Shown here one piece after another: positions 50,273-58,874 of a DNA stretch of 64,000 nt. The DNA lies in NCBI GenBank assembly GCA_034432595.1, contig DAOUBT010000022.1, positions 1 to 64,000 on the forward strand, given 5' to 3'. Numbering within the stretch: position 1 is the first letter of the stretch; every line of letters starts with the position of its first letter. The notes below the pieces were generated by a model that was not told where the DNA came from, did not search any database, and saw only the letters and a program-made list of their open reading frames with translations. The position numbers were made by a program, and so were the translations under genes. This stretch comes from DAOTZR01 sp034432595 (lineage in GTDB: Bacteria; Chloroflexota; Anaerolineae; B4-G1; SLSP01).

Positions 50273-53200
50273 ATGACGATGAAGCCGGATATGACACCTT
50301 TGACGATTGGCCTTTTGCTCCATGACCCGACTTTGAACGCGACCTGGAGCGCCTGGCTGGAAGCCGAAGGGTACAGCGTGCGCTATCCACCGCAAGCGAT
50401 GGATGGATGCGACCTGTTCATCACCGATGCCGAAAGCCGCGGCACCCTCCTCCCCTGGGCAGAGCAAAAGCCCTGGCTGATTCTCCTGCCCGCAACGACC
50501 GATGCGACCCCCTGGCTTGTTGCCGGGGCCTGGGATGTGCTGCGCGCTCCCGTCGCCCGCAGTGACCTGCTGGCCCGGCTGCGCCTCTACCAACGTCTGC
50601 GACAAGAAGAGCAACAAAGCATCGCCCTGCTGGACACGGTGAGTCAGAGCGCGCGACTTCTCATCCAGACCCCCGACCTGGACCTGGCTTTACCCTCTAC
50701 GCTGGAGGCTTTCGGCCAGCAGCTCAAGGCGCGTCGGGTATATCTGTACGAGCATAACTTCAACGAACGTGGCAAAAGCATCATCGAGAAGCGCGGGGAA
50801 TGGTTGGCGCCGGGCATGGAGGCGCTTCCTTCGTTACCGGATCGCGTTTATCTTGCCGGCATTCGGCTGGCCCATTGGGAAGATGAGCTGCGAGGAGGGG
50901 GCATCATTACCGGCCCGCTCAACAGCTTCACGGATCACGAACAGAGGTTGCTGCGCCGCTACGCCCTGCGCCACATCACCATCCTGCCGATTCATATCAT
51001 GGGGGAATGGTGGGGGCTGCTGGGCATAGATCGTGAAGCCGCGCCCCACCCAACGGAGCAGGTGACGCTGCGCCTGCTGCGTTCCGCCACCAACATCCTT
51101 GGCACAGCGATCCAGTTCCATTTGATGCGCGCGCAATTAACGCGCGAGAGTCAGACCTTAACGCTCCTGCAAACCTTTACCCGCATCGTGCAGGGATGGA
51201 CGGAAGCACAAAACCTGAGCGATCTTGGAACCCTGGCCTTGCGTGAAGTGTGCCACGTTATACAGGCACCGCGTGGGGTCATCTGGTTGAACGCTCCGCA
51301 GAGCGACCATCTGGACCTGATGGCCGCTTACGGCTATCCCCCTGAGCAACAAGCTATTCCCGGCGTTGTCACGCTGCGCCGGGATGAGGGCCTCGCGGGC
51401 TGGGTATTCACCACCCGCCAGAGCGCTTGTGTGGCGGATGTGCGCCAAGACCCGCACTGGGTCCATAAAGGCCGCATAGATGAAGATGTCATCGCTGCGA
51501 TCAGCGTCCCGCTCGTCAATCGTGATGAGGCCATCGGCGTGATGACGTTCACCCATCCACAAGCGGGCTTTTTTACCCTTCGCCACGTTGCCCTGGCCGA
51601 ATCCATTGCTACCATCATCGCCGCGGTTGTCGCCAACGCGCGCCTCTACGCGGAAAGCCAACGCCGCACCCGCGAAGCGCATCTCCTGCGCGATATGACC
51701 ATTCAGCTCACCCGGAATCTGGACACCACGACGGTCATTGAGAGCATTCTGACCCTGCTACAGGAAGCTGTCCCTTATGACGATGCTGTTATTCAAAGCT
51801 ACGACGCGGAACGTGAAACTCTCATCCTTCTGGGCGCACGCGGCTCCACCTTCGATCAAATCAGGTTACCCGCTCAAGTGCCCTTACGTCCGGAAAGCGA
51901 TAGTCCGCACGCCAGAATTCTCAAGGGCCATACACCCGTATTGATTACGGATGCCCAACAGAGTTATACCGAAATGCGCCACGCCTATTTCGGTGCCATT
52001 CCCGGACGCTCCCTGTTGGGGGTTCCTTTGAACACTGAGCGCGGGGTCAAGGGGATGTTACTGCTGTCCAAAGCCGAGGCGGATTACTACACACCTCACC
52101 ACCTGCGCCTGCTCAACGCCTTTGCCGCCGCGGCGGCCATCGCCCTGGAAAATAGCGAACTTTTCGCCCTGGAGCAGGCGCAACGGCACTTAGCCGAAGC
52201 CCTCATGCACGCGGCTCACCTTGTCAATCAGAGCCTGGACTGGGAAACCGTCGTGGAGCGCATCCTGGAGCAGGCAGGCAACGTGGTGCCGGGGGATAGC
52301 TTCAACGTGATGATACTGGAAGGCGACCACGTGCACATGGTCTATCGCCTCGCCGATCAGGAGAATGGTAGCCGCATGCCGCAGGACATTCCCCTTTCGT
52401 CCTTGCCTTTGTTGCAGCATGTGTTGGAAACGGGCGCGCCCCTCATCCTGGACGATACGGCGCAGGATGCGCGCTGGGTTCCGCTCGAAAGTGCGCGCGA
52501 TGTGCGCTCCTATCTCTGCGTCCCCATCCGCTATGGCGCAAAAATCATGGGCTTCCTGAACGTCAACGGACGTGCCCGCGCGCAATTCACGCCGCGCATG
52601 GTGGACCATCTGCAAGCTTTTGCGGATCAGGTAGCTACGGCGTTGGAGCACGCGCGCCTGTACGAGCAACTTCGCGCTTATGCGGAGGAATTGGAACAGC
52701 GCGTCGCCGAGCGCACCCAACACCTCCGCGCGCAGACAGCGCGTTTAGAAGCTGTGCTCAGCAGCATCAACGAGGGCCTGATGGTGTTGCGCTCCGATGG
52801 CACCCCGCTCCTCACCAATCCCGTGGCCCGGCAGTGGCTTGAGGAAGCCTTACCAGAAGAGGACCTCCAAAAGCTCATGGTAACCCTGCAAGACCTGGCC
52901 GCCCGCTCTGCGGAACGTCCTACCGCCACCCTGGAACTGAACGGCCTGGATTTACACCTGCGGGCAGCGCCCGTAACCTGGAGCGAGACCGGCTCTCCCG
53001 ATAGCGTCGTCACCCTCACCGACGTGACGCTCATCCGTGACCTGGAACGCATGAAGTCGCGCTTCATCACCAGCATTTCCCACGAGATGCGCACGCCCCT
53101 GACAACCATTCGCCTTTACATCCGACTGTTAGAGCACACCACTCCCGAAAGAGGCGCCGAGTACGTGCAGGCTATCAAAGCCGAAAGCGAGCGCCTGATC

Positions 53201-53758
53201 ACCATGTTTGAAGCTATCTTACAACTTTCACGCCTCGAAGCCGGACAAGTGGGTCTCCTTTTTCAACCTTTCAATCTGGCCGAGCTGGTTGAACAAGTCG
53301 TGGAATCCTTCCTGGGACGCGCGCAGCAAGAAGCTATTACCCTCAATTTCATCCAACCCGAAGCGCCTCTCATCATCCATGCCGACCGTAGTCAACTGAC
53401 CCTGGCCATTCAGCACCTGATTAACAATGCCATCCTGTACAACTCCAAAGGCGGCGAGGTGAACGTAACGCTGATGCGCGACACGAGCCATCATCCCCCT
53501 CGCGCCTGCCTGCGCGTGTGCGATACCGGCATCGGCATCCCGGAAAAAGAGCTACCGCACATTTTCGAGCGTTTCTACCGTGGCGAACAGCCGGTAGCCA
53601 TGCAGATTTCCGGCACCGGCCTGGGGCTGCCCATCGTGCAGGCGATTGTGAAACTGCACCGGGGCGAAATCAGCGTGGAAAGCAAGCCTGGAGAGGGCAG
53701 CTGCTTCACCATATGGCTGCCGCTTCCCAAGGATGAGGAGAAACAAACGCATTTCTAA
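50273..53758 (+). CDS. Soluble sensor histidine kinase with degenerate receiver and four GAF domains
   Basis: 1161 aa; ATG 50273, with other ATGs at 50279 and 50291 also possible since the ribosome site is weak. Residues 1-115 look like a receiver domain: the phosphoacceptor-position Asp is kept (DLFITDAE) but the conserved Lys is replaced (LRAPVAR). Four GAF domains follow (about 125-290, 300-455, 470-620 and 640-790). A coiled linker (RVAERTQHLRAQ) and a PAS-like region (about 830-925) precede HisKA (ITSISHEMRTPLTTI) and HATPase (NNAILYNSKGG, DTGIGIP, GTGLGLPIV). No TM helices. The signals are probably small ligands, light or redox; none can be named. Confidence 0.93.
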   Translation: MTMKPDMTPLTIGLLLHDPTLNATWSAWLEAEGYSVRYPPQAMDGCDLFITDAESRGTLLPWAEQKPWLILLPATTDATPWLVAGAWDVLRAPVARSDLLARLRLYQRLRQEEQQSIALLDTVSQSARLLIQTPDLDLALPSTLEAFGQQLKARRVYLYEHNFNERGKSIIEKRGEWLAPGMEALPSLPDRVYLAGIRLAHWEDELRGGGIITGPLNSFTDHEQRLLRRYALRHITILPIHIMGEWWGLLGIDREAAPHPTEQVTLRLLRSATNILGTAIQFHLMRAQLTRESQTLTLLQTFTRIVQGWTEAQNLSDLGTLALREVCHVIQAPRGVIWLNAPQSDHLDLMAAYGYPPEQQAIPGVVTLRRDEGLAGWVFTTRQSACVADVRQDPHWVHKGRIDEDVIAAISVPLVNRDEAIGVMTFTHPQAGFFTLRHVALAESIATIIAAVVANARLYAESQRRTREAHLLRDMTIQLTRNLDTTTVIESILTLLQEAVPYDDAVIQSYDAERETLILLGARGSTFDQIRLPAQVPLRPESDSPHARILKGHTPVLITDAQQSYTEMRHAYFGAIPGRSLLGVPLNTERGVKGMLLLSKAEADYYTPHHLRLLNAFAAAAAIALENSELFALEQAQRHLAEALMHAAHLVNQSLDWETVVERILEQAGNVVPGDSFNVMILEGDHVHMVYRLADQENGSRMPQDIPLSSLPLLQHVLETGAPLILDDTAQDARWVPLESARDVRSYLCVPIRYGAKIMGFLNVNGRARAQFTPRMVDHLQAFADQVATALEHARLYEQLRAYAEELEQRVAERTQHLRAQTARLEAVLSSINEGLMVLRSDGTPLLTNPVARQWLEEALPEEDLQKLMVTLQDLAARSAERPTATLELNGLDLHLRAAPVTWSETGSPDSVVTLTDVTLIRDLERMKSRFITSISHEMRTPLTTIRLYIRLLEHTTPERGAEYVQAIKAESERLITMFEAILQLSRLEAGQVGLLFQPFNLAELVEQVVESFLGRAQQEAITLNFIQPEAPLIIHADRSQLTLAIQHLINNAILYNSKGGEVNVTLMRDTSHHPPRACLRVCDTGIGIPEKELPHIFERFYRGEQPVAMQISGTGLGLPIVQAIVKLHRGEISVESKPGEGSCFTIWLPLPKDEEKQTHF

Positions 53759-53779
53759 CGTCAGTGCCGGGGGCCAGAC

Positions 53780-53806
53780 TTGACTCTACACCCGCCTGAC
53801 TACAAT
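53780..53806 (+). promoter_or_regulatory. Promoter of pfkA
   Basis: TTGACT (53780-53785), 15-bp spacer, TACAAT (53801-53806). Transcription from here gives a leader of about 170 nt. Confidence 0.55.
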
Positions 53807-53812
53807 AAAGAG

Positions 53813-53983
53813 TCGTCGCAGCGGATACGGAACAAGTACCGGGCAGATCGAGACCCCGCATCCATGCTTTTGGGTGGTCAGGCCTATCTCTGGTCAAAGC
53901 GGGGAAACGGACACAAGCGACACGATACGGCCCGGATACATCAGGAAAATCACTCACTTTGCAAGGTAAGAGGAGGCAAACCT
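53813..53983 (+). ncRNA. Structured leader of pfkA (candidate)
   Basis: An outer stem pairs GTACCGGGC (53836-53844) with GCCCGG-A-TAC (53930-53939, one bulge); an inner stem pairs CCCCGC (53854-53859) with GCGGGG (53899-53904). The leader ends in AGGAGG. It does not resemble a riboswitch I know. Confidence 0.4.
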
Positions 53984-54955
53984 ATGAAACGCATTGCAGT
54001 TTTGACCAGTGGTGGAGACGGCCCTGGCCTGAACCCCTGCATTCGTGCGGTCGTGCGGCAGGGTCTGCATCGCGGATGTGAGGTGTTCGGCGTCAAATGG
54101 GGTTACGCAGGTCTTATCCGTGATGAAATCATTCCCCTCACCGCGCGCGACGTGGGCGGGATCATTGGCAAGGGCGGCACGATCCTCGGCACGGCGCGCT
54201 GCCCGGAATTTGCGGATATCAAAGTGCGGCGCACGGCCCTGCGCACCATGAACCAACACGGCATTGAGGGCCTTGTCGTTATTGGCGGTAACGGCTCGCT
54301 CACGGGCGCGCTGCGCCTGCACGAGATGGGCTTCCCCGTCATCGGCGTCCCCGGCTCGATTGACAACGATATTGACGGCACGGATATGGCAGTCGGCGTG
54401 GATACCGCGCTGAACACCATTCTGGATGCCATTGACAAAATCAAGGACACGGCCAGCTCGCATCAGCGCGCTTTCCTCATCGAGGCGATGGGGCGCAACT
54501 GCGGCTATCTTACTCTGGCCGCAGGTCTCGCCGGCGGCGCGGAACTGATCCTGATTCCGGAGCGGGAAGGGCCATCCCTGGAGAAAATCGCCGAGGTCAT
54601 CGTGGATGCTTATGTGCGCGGCAAAGGGCACTGCATTATCATGATTGCCGAAGGCTGGAAGCCGGGCACGCAGGCCGTGGCGCAGTACCTGCAGGAACGC
54701 CGCGAGGAGTTGGGCTTCGATGTGCGCGTTACGGTGCTCGGCCACGTGCAGCGCGGCGGGCGGCCCTCGGTGTTCGACCGCGTGTTAGCCACGCGCATGG
54801 GCGCGGCGGCGGCCAATGCTTTAATTGATGGCGAACGCGGCAAGATGGTGGCGCTGCAGGGCAACAAGCTCAATCTCATCCCGCTCGAAGAAGCCGTGGC
54901 GCGCCTCAAGCCGCTCAGCCCGCAGCTCATCGAACTGGCCGACGCGATGGATTAG
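53984..54955 (+). CDS. pfkA: 6-phosphofructokinase
   Basis: 323 aa from ATG 53984 with AGGAGG upstream; the frame to 53780 is leader. The enzyme phosphorylates fructose 6-phosphate in glycolysis. Residues align with E. coli numbering: GGDGPG (10-15), GGNGS (101-105), SIDNDI (125-130, catalytic Asp127), AMGRNCG, PERE and HVQRGG. Gly104 indicates the ATP-using type rather than PPi. Position 103, Asp in the E. coli enzyme and close to Mg-ATP, is Asn here. Monocistronic; convergent with the M24 peptidase gene. Confidence 0.95.
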   Translation: MKRIAVLTSGGDGPGLNPCIRAVVRQGLHRGCEVFGVKWGYAGLIRDEIIPLTARDVGGIIGKGGTILGTARCPEFADIKVRRTALRTMNQHGIEGLVVIGGNGSLTGALRLHEMGFPVIGVPGSIDNDIDGTDMAVGVDTALNTILDAIDKIKDTASSHQRAFLIEAMGRNCGYLTLAAGLAGGAELILIPEREGPSLEKIAEVIVDAYVRGKGHCIIMIAEGWKPGTQAVAQYLQERREELGFDVRVTVLGHVQRGGRPSVFDRVLATRMGAAAANALIDGERGKMVALQGNKLNLIPLEEAVARLKPLSPQLIELADAMD

Positions 54956-55011
54956 CCCCGTTGCCGACCAGATACCGCGTCGGCTCCCAAAGCTTTGCAC
55001 ACACAAAACCA

Positions 55012-55039
55012 CAGGCGCCCCTCGTGCGGGGGGCGCCTG
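55012..55039. terminator. Bidirectional terminator between pfkA and the peptidase gene
   Basis: A 10-bp perfect stem, CAGGCGCCCC / GGGGCGCCTG, with an 8-nt loop, in the 106-nt gap between convergent genes. Confidence 0.7.
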
Positions 55040-55061
55040 AACGTTTCCACGCCTACCCGGA

Positions 55062-56300
55062 TCAGCCCCGTACCGGCACCACCAGCTCGTAAGGGAACTC
55101 CGTCAGGCACGTGATGTGACCGGCGGCATCAATGGCCATCACATCCTCTAAGCGCACGCCCATCCCCTGTTCGGGATAATACAACCCCGGCTCCACGGTA
55201 AAGACGTGCCCCGCCTCAAGGCGCTGCGTGGCCGTGGGCAGGTCGCGGAAGAAAGGTACCTCGTGCACGTCCAGCCCTAATCCATGCCCAATGCTGTGGA
55301 TGTAGCCGCTGAGCGTGGCCGGGTCTTCACGCAGGGTTACGTAACCGCGCTGCTGGAAATAATCACACGTCATCTGCTGATAGGTGCGCGTAGCTTCGCC
55401 AACACGAAAAGCGGCCTTGAGATGTTGCAAACAGCCGTACACGTCGGCGTAGAGTTTTTCCAGCGCCTCCGGCGCGTAGCCCAACGCGAAGGTGCGCGTG
55501 AAATCGAAGAAATAGCCGCCGCCGCTTTCCTGCGGGAAAATATCAAAGACGATGCTCTCCCCAAGGCGCATGGGCGCGTCTAACGTGCCCTTGCTGTGCG
55601 GGATGCCAGCGTCGCGCCCGGTGGCAAAAATGAAGCCTTCCGGATCCTGCAAACCATGCGCGGCAATGCGGGAGCGGATGAAGGCGTGCACATTCCCCAC
55701 GCGCAACACCTCACCATCGGCGCGTCGCAAGAGGCCCTGTGCGTCCGCGCGATGCCCGCTGAGGAAATCCACCGTATCCTGTACCACAGCCTGCGTGCGC
55801 TGCCCCACGGCGCGGATGCGCGCCACCTCCTCCGCGCTCTTGGTAGCACGCGCGGCCAGAATCAGGCTATCGTCCAGCTCTCCGACGACGTCCACATCCG
55901 ACAAAGCCGATGCCAGCGCCTGCAAGCGCCGATACGCCGCCCCCTGATCCTGCAGCCCGTAAAAGGCCACCCGGCCCCGCACGCCCAGCTCGGCGAAGAT
56001 GCGGCGATAGTAAGCCACCTCGGCAGCCAGCGCGTCCCCTTGCGCGGCCCGGAGCAGGCCCGCGTAATCGAAATCAGAGACGAGACGCACAGCATAACCG
56101 GCCCGGGCCGCCTCCTCGCGTTCCATCGGGTTGGCAATGACCACCGGCGCCGCGCCGCGCTTGTGGATGTAGAGCGTGGCTTTACCCACCGGCACACCTT
56201 TCATCACGTAAAACATGGGGGGATTGGCGTGCGTCGTCCCCGCCACCACAATAGCATCGAGCTTCCGCTCGGTCATCAAACGTTCCAGGTCTTCTAACAT
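55062..56300 (-). CDS. M24 metallopeptidase (Xaa-Pro aminopeptidase/prolidase-like)
   Basis: 412 aa. The N-terminal creatinase-like domain (1-150) precedes the pita-bread fold. All five metal ligands are visible: Asp in VFDIFPQ, Asp in FFDFTRTF, His in SIGHGLGLDVHE, Glu in TVEPGLY and Glu in RLEDVM. Such enzymes cleave X-Pro bonds or Xaa-Pro dipeptides in the cytoplasm. Ribosome site AAGGAGG lies 8 nt before the ATG. The Pro specificity is inferred from the family. Confidence 0.92.
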   Translation of the reverse strand: MLEDLERLMTERKLDAIVVAGTTHANPPMFYVMKGVPVGKATLYIHKRGAAPVVIANPMEREEAARAGYAVRLVSDFDYAGLLRAAQGDALAAEVAYYRRIFAELGVRGRVAFYGLQDQGAAYRRLQALASALSDVDVVGELDDSLILAARATKSAEEVARIRAVGQRTQAVVQDTVDFLSGHRADAQGLLRRADGEVLRVGNVHAFIRSRIAAHGLQDPEGFIFATGRDAGIPHSKGTLDAPMRLGESIVFDIFPQESGGGYFFDFTRTFALGYAPEALEKLYADVYGCLQHLKAAFRVGEATRTYQQMTCDYFQQRGYVTLREDPATLSGYIHSIGHGLGLDVHEVPFFRDLPTATQRLEAGHVFTVEPGLYYPEQGMGVRLEDVMAIDAAGHITCLTEFPYELVVPVRG

Positions 56301-56475
56301 CGTGCCTCCTTGAAGTCAACCGCCCAGGGCATGGGGAAATAGCCACCCGGCTTGTGGTTGCGAAACGCGAGAAAAGTCATGATCCGTCAAGAAGCGTTCA
56401 CAGCGCAAAAGGCGCTGTGGCCATGCTGCCCCCGGCAGCAAAAAACAGCCCGTCCAGAAAACTCCAGCGACCAAC

Positions 56476-56512
56476 AAAAAGACTCGCCCGCGCCTCACGG
56501 CGTTGGCGAGTC
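56476..56512 (-). terminator. Rho-independent terminator of the 33-aa gene
   Basis: On the minus strand GACTCGCC / GGCGAGTC (56505-56512 / 56481-56488), with an inner GGCG-type stem, followed by T5 (56476-56480). It starts 6 nt after the small gene's stop. Confidence 0.85.
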
Positions 56513-56518
56513 CTCATG

Positions 56519-56620
56519 CTAAAGCCATCCCTGCAATCCCACGTAGGCCAGAACGGCCAGCAACGCAACGGTCAGCATCAAACGCCAGCCCAAATCCATA
56601 ATCCAGGGCTTCATCTGCAT
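56519..56620 (-). CDS. 33-residue single-TM membrane peptide
   Basis: ATG at 56620, TAG at 56519-56521. The peptide begins MQMKPWIMDLGW, carries one hydrophobic helix (about residues 12-28) and ends LQGWL. AAGGAGG lies about 11 nt before the ATG, TTGGCA-16-TATAAT lies upstream (56659-56686) and a T5 terminator hairpin directly follows. Having all these parts argues strongly that it is expressed. No family is recognised; short membrane peptides often modulate larger membrane proteins, but that is inference. Confidence 0.72.
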   Translation of the reverse strand: MQMKPWIMDLGWRLMLTVALLAVLAYVGLQGWL

Positions 56621-56658
56621 TTCGCTTTCGGCCTCCTTAAGAGTTTGTTGCCCGGTCA

Positions 56659-56686
56659 ATTATACCCCAATCAAACGAAATGCCAA
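56659..56686 (-). promoter_or_regulatory. Promoter of the 33-aa gene
   Basis: Minus strand TTGGCA (56681-56686), 16-bp spacer, TATAAT (56659-56664). Confidence 0.7.
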
Positions 56687-56792
56687 CCCAGGCGAATCGT
56701 CCCCCTTAACTTGCCGGGCGCAGGATGCGCACCACCGATCGCAATCCGCGAGGCCGTCCCCCCGGCCATCGGTCAGAAGCGACCGTGCCGCC

Positions 56793-58616
56793 TCACGCCT
56801 CCATGAGGGCCATCTGCCGGCGATAGAGCGCCGCGTATAGGCCATCCTGCGCGAGCAGCTCCGCATGGCGTCCCTGCTCCACGATGCGGCCTCCCTCCAA
56901 CACATAGATGCGGTCCGCGTGCTGCACCGTGCTTAAGCGGTGAGCAATGATGAGCGTCGTGCGCCCCTGCAAGAGCCTCACCAGGGCATCCTGAATCAAG
57001 GCCTCGGTGAGCGTATCCACGCTGGCCGTCGCTTCGTCCAGAATCAAGATGCGCGGATTGGCAAGCAGCGCCCGCGCGATGCAAATCAATTGCCGCTGTC
57101 CTACCGAAAAATTCGCGCCCCCCTCCTGCACCAGGGTGGCGTAGCCCTGCGGCAGGGCGGCGATGAAATCGTGCGCGTGCGTGAGACGCGCCGCCTGTTC
57201 GACTTCCTCATCCGTTGCCTCAGGCCGGCCAAAGCGGATGTTATCCGCCACCGTGCCGGGGAACAGGAACGGCTCCTGCGCCACCAACCCCATCTGCCGA
57301 TGCAAAGAGCGCTGCGTCACCCGCCGCACATCCACGCCGTCTATCAACACAGCGCCAGACGTGACCTCGTAAAAGCGCGCGATCAGATTGGCAATGGACG
57401 TTTTCCCCGCGCCGGTCGGCCCCACCAGCGCCACCACCTCGCCCGGAGCGATGCGCAAGGAGATGCCGTGCAAAATCTCCTCATCCCCCCGGTAAGCGAA
57501 ATGCACATCTTTCAGCTCGATAGCGCCCAGCACCGGCGGAAGCTCCTGCGCATCGGGGGCATCCTGTACCTGCGGCACGGTATCGAGCAGCTCCAACACC
57601 CGTTCCCCGCCCGCCATGGCGGATTGGAGCGTGGTGTAAAGCTGACTCAAATCCTGAATGGGCTGGAAAAAGCGGCTGACGTAAGAAAGAAAAGCCACCA
57701 CCACGCCCAGGGTCACCGCGCCCTCCGTCACCCACTGCCCGCCAAACCAGAGCACAATCGCTGTCGCGACCATGCTCAACACGTCAACCGTGGGAAGAAA
57801 GACCATCGAAAGCGTCATGGCCTGAATGTTCGCGTCACGGTTGGCCCGGTTAAGGCTCTCGAAACGCTCGAAAGAACTCATCTCCTGAGCGAACGCCTGA
57901 ATCACGCGCATCCCGGCCAGGGATTCTGCCAGATCGCCGATGATCGCCGCCACACGCGCGCGCGTCTCGCGGTAAGCCTGCTGCGCGTAGCGCGTGAACA
58001 CGCTTGTCGCCAGCACCATCAAAGGAAACACCGTAAACGTGAGCAAAGCCAGGCGCGGACTGATGAGCAGCATGGTGATGATGATACCCGTCAGTATCGT
58101 CACATCGCCCAGTACCGTTACCAGGCCCTCGGTGAGCAGCTCGTGAATGACCGACACATCACTGATGACGCGGGAAATCGTCACCCCCACCAGATGCCGG
58201 TCGTGATAAGGAAGCCCAAGAGCCTGTAAATGTTCAACCATGCGCTGCCGCACATCCCGCAACACGCTCAGCCCCACCCAGGAAAGGAGATAATCCTGTC
58301 CGATGGTGGTGAAAAGCACCCCGAAAAGCAGGGCCGCCATCCAAAGCGATGTGCGCAACAAGCCCGACCAGTCCCCACCCGCGATGTGAACATCAATGGC
58401 GCGGCGCACCAGCAAAGGTGCGAGCAGGGTAAAGCCGGAATTCAGCAGCATCAAAGCCAGCGCGCCCAGCATGGGTACGCGATAGGGACGCACAAAAGCC
58501 AACAGGCGCACGAGAATGCGCCAATCGAAGCGCTCGGCTTTCTCACCCGCGCCAAAATCCTCCAGGGCGCCACGCGGCCCCATCATGCCCCGTGTAGATG
58601 ACAAATTCAAAGCCAT
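56793..58616 (-). CDS. ABC exporter half-transporter (canonical-ATPase half, noncanonical signature)
   Basis: 607 aa. Six TM helices (about 40-330) and an NBD: Walker A GPTGAGKTSI, Q-loop Gln in GLVAQEPFLF, signature FSVGQRQ instead of LSGGQ, Walker B ILILDEATASVD with the catalytic Glu, and H-loop IIAHRLST. A complete catalytic Glu and His with a deviant signature is what the consensus-site half of heterodimeric exporters such as TM287/288 shows. The partner at 58875 lacks the same residues in the complementary pattern. Substrate unknown; multidrug or lipid export is usual. Confidence 0.93.
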   Translation of the reverse strand: MALNLSSTRGMMGPRGALEDFGAGEKAERFDWRILVRLLAFVRPYRVPMLGALALMLLNSGFTLLAPLLVRRAIDVHIAGGDWSGLLRTSLWMAALLFGVLFTTIGQDYLLSWVGLSVLRDVRQRMVEHLQALGLPYHDRHLVGVTISRVISDVSVIHELLTEGLVTVLGDVTILTGIIITMLLISPRLALLTFTVFPLMVLATSVFTRYAQQAYRETRARVAAIIGDLAESLAGMRVIQAFAQEMSSFERFESLNRANRDANIQAMTLSMVFLPTVDVLSMVATAIVLWFGGQWVTEGAVTLGVVVAFLSYVSRFFQPIQDLSQLYTTLQSAMAGGERVLELLDTVPQVQDAPDAQELPPVLGAIELKDVHFAYRGDEEILHGISLRIAPGEVVALVGPTGAGKTSIANLIARFYEVTSGAVLIDGVDVRRVTQRSLHRQMGLVAQEPFLFPGTVADNIRFGRPEATDEEVEQAARLTHAHDFIAALPQGYATLVQEGGANFSVGQRQLICIARALLANPRILILDEATASVDTLTEALIQDALVRLLQGRTTLIIAHRLSTVQHADRIYVLEGGRIVEQGRHAELLAQDGLYAALYRRQMALMEA

Positions 58617-58816
58617 GACCCGTCTCCTGCATGAATGACGGTGGGCGGACGACCACCCGGATCACCCCTACGCCGCCCCCTCATCATTTTGTAAAATCTC
58701 TATTGATCGGCTCCAGGCTGGCGGTTGAACCTATGCCTGAAGCCGGGCGGGCAACAACAAGCCATCGCCCATCAGGCTATAGCTCGCTCTGACGTGAACC
58801 CCCAGACCGAAGAAAC

Positions 58817-58855
58817 AAAGCCCTTCGAGCTATCCGTAGCTCCCAGCGGGGCTTT
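58817..58855 (-). terminator. Terminator between the two exporter genes
   Basis: Nested stems: AAAGCCC (58817-58823) with GGGCTTT (58849-58855), and inner GAGCTA/TAGCTC (58827-58832 / 58837-58842). On the minus strand it is followed by GTTTCTT, 20 nt after the stop of the upstream exporter gene. Confidence 0.6.
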
Positions 58856-58874
58856 TTACCCTCTCAGCCCGGCT

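Noticed and set aside
56316..56498. 60-codon minus-strand frame beginning like a signal peptide
   Set aside because: Its start lies inside the terminator hairpin of the 33-aa gene and no ribosome site precedes it.
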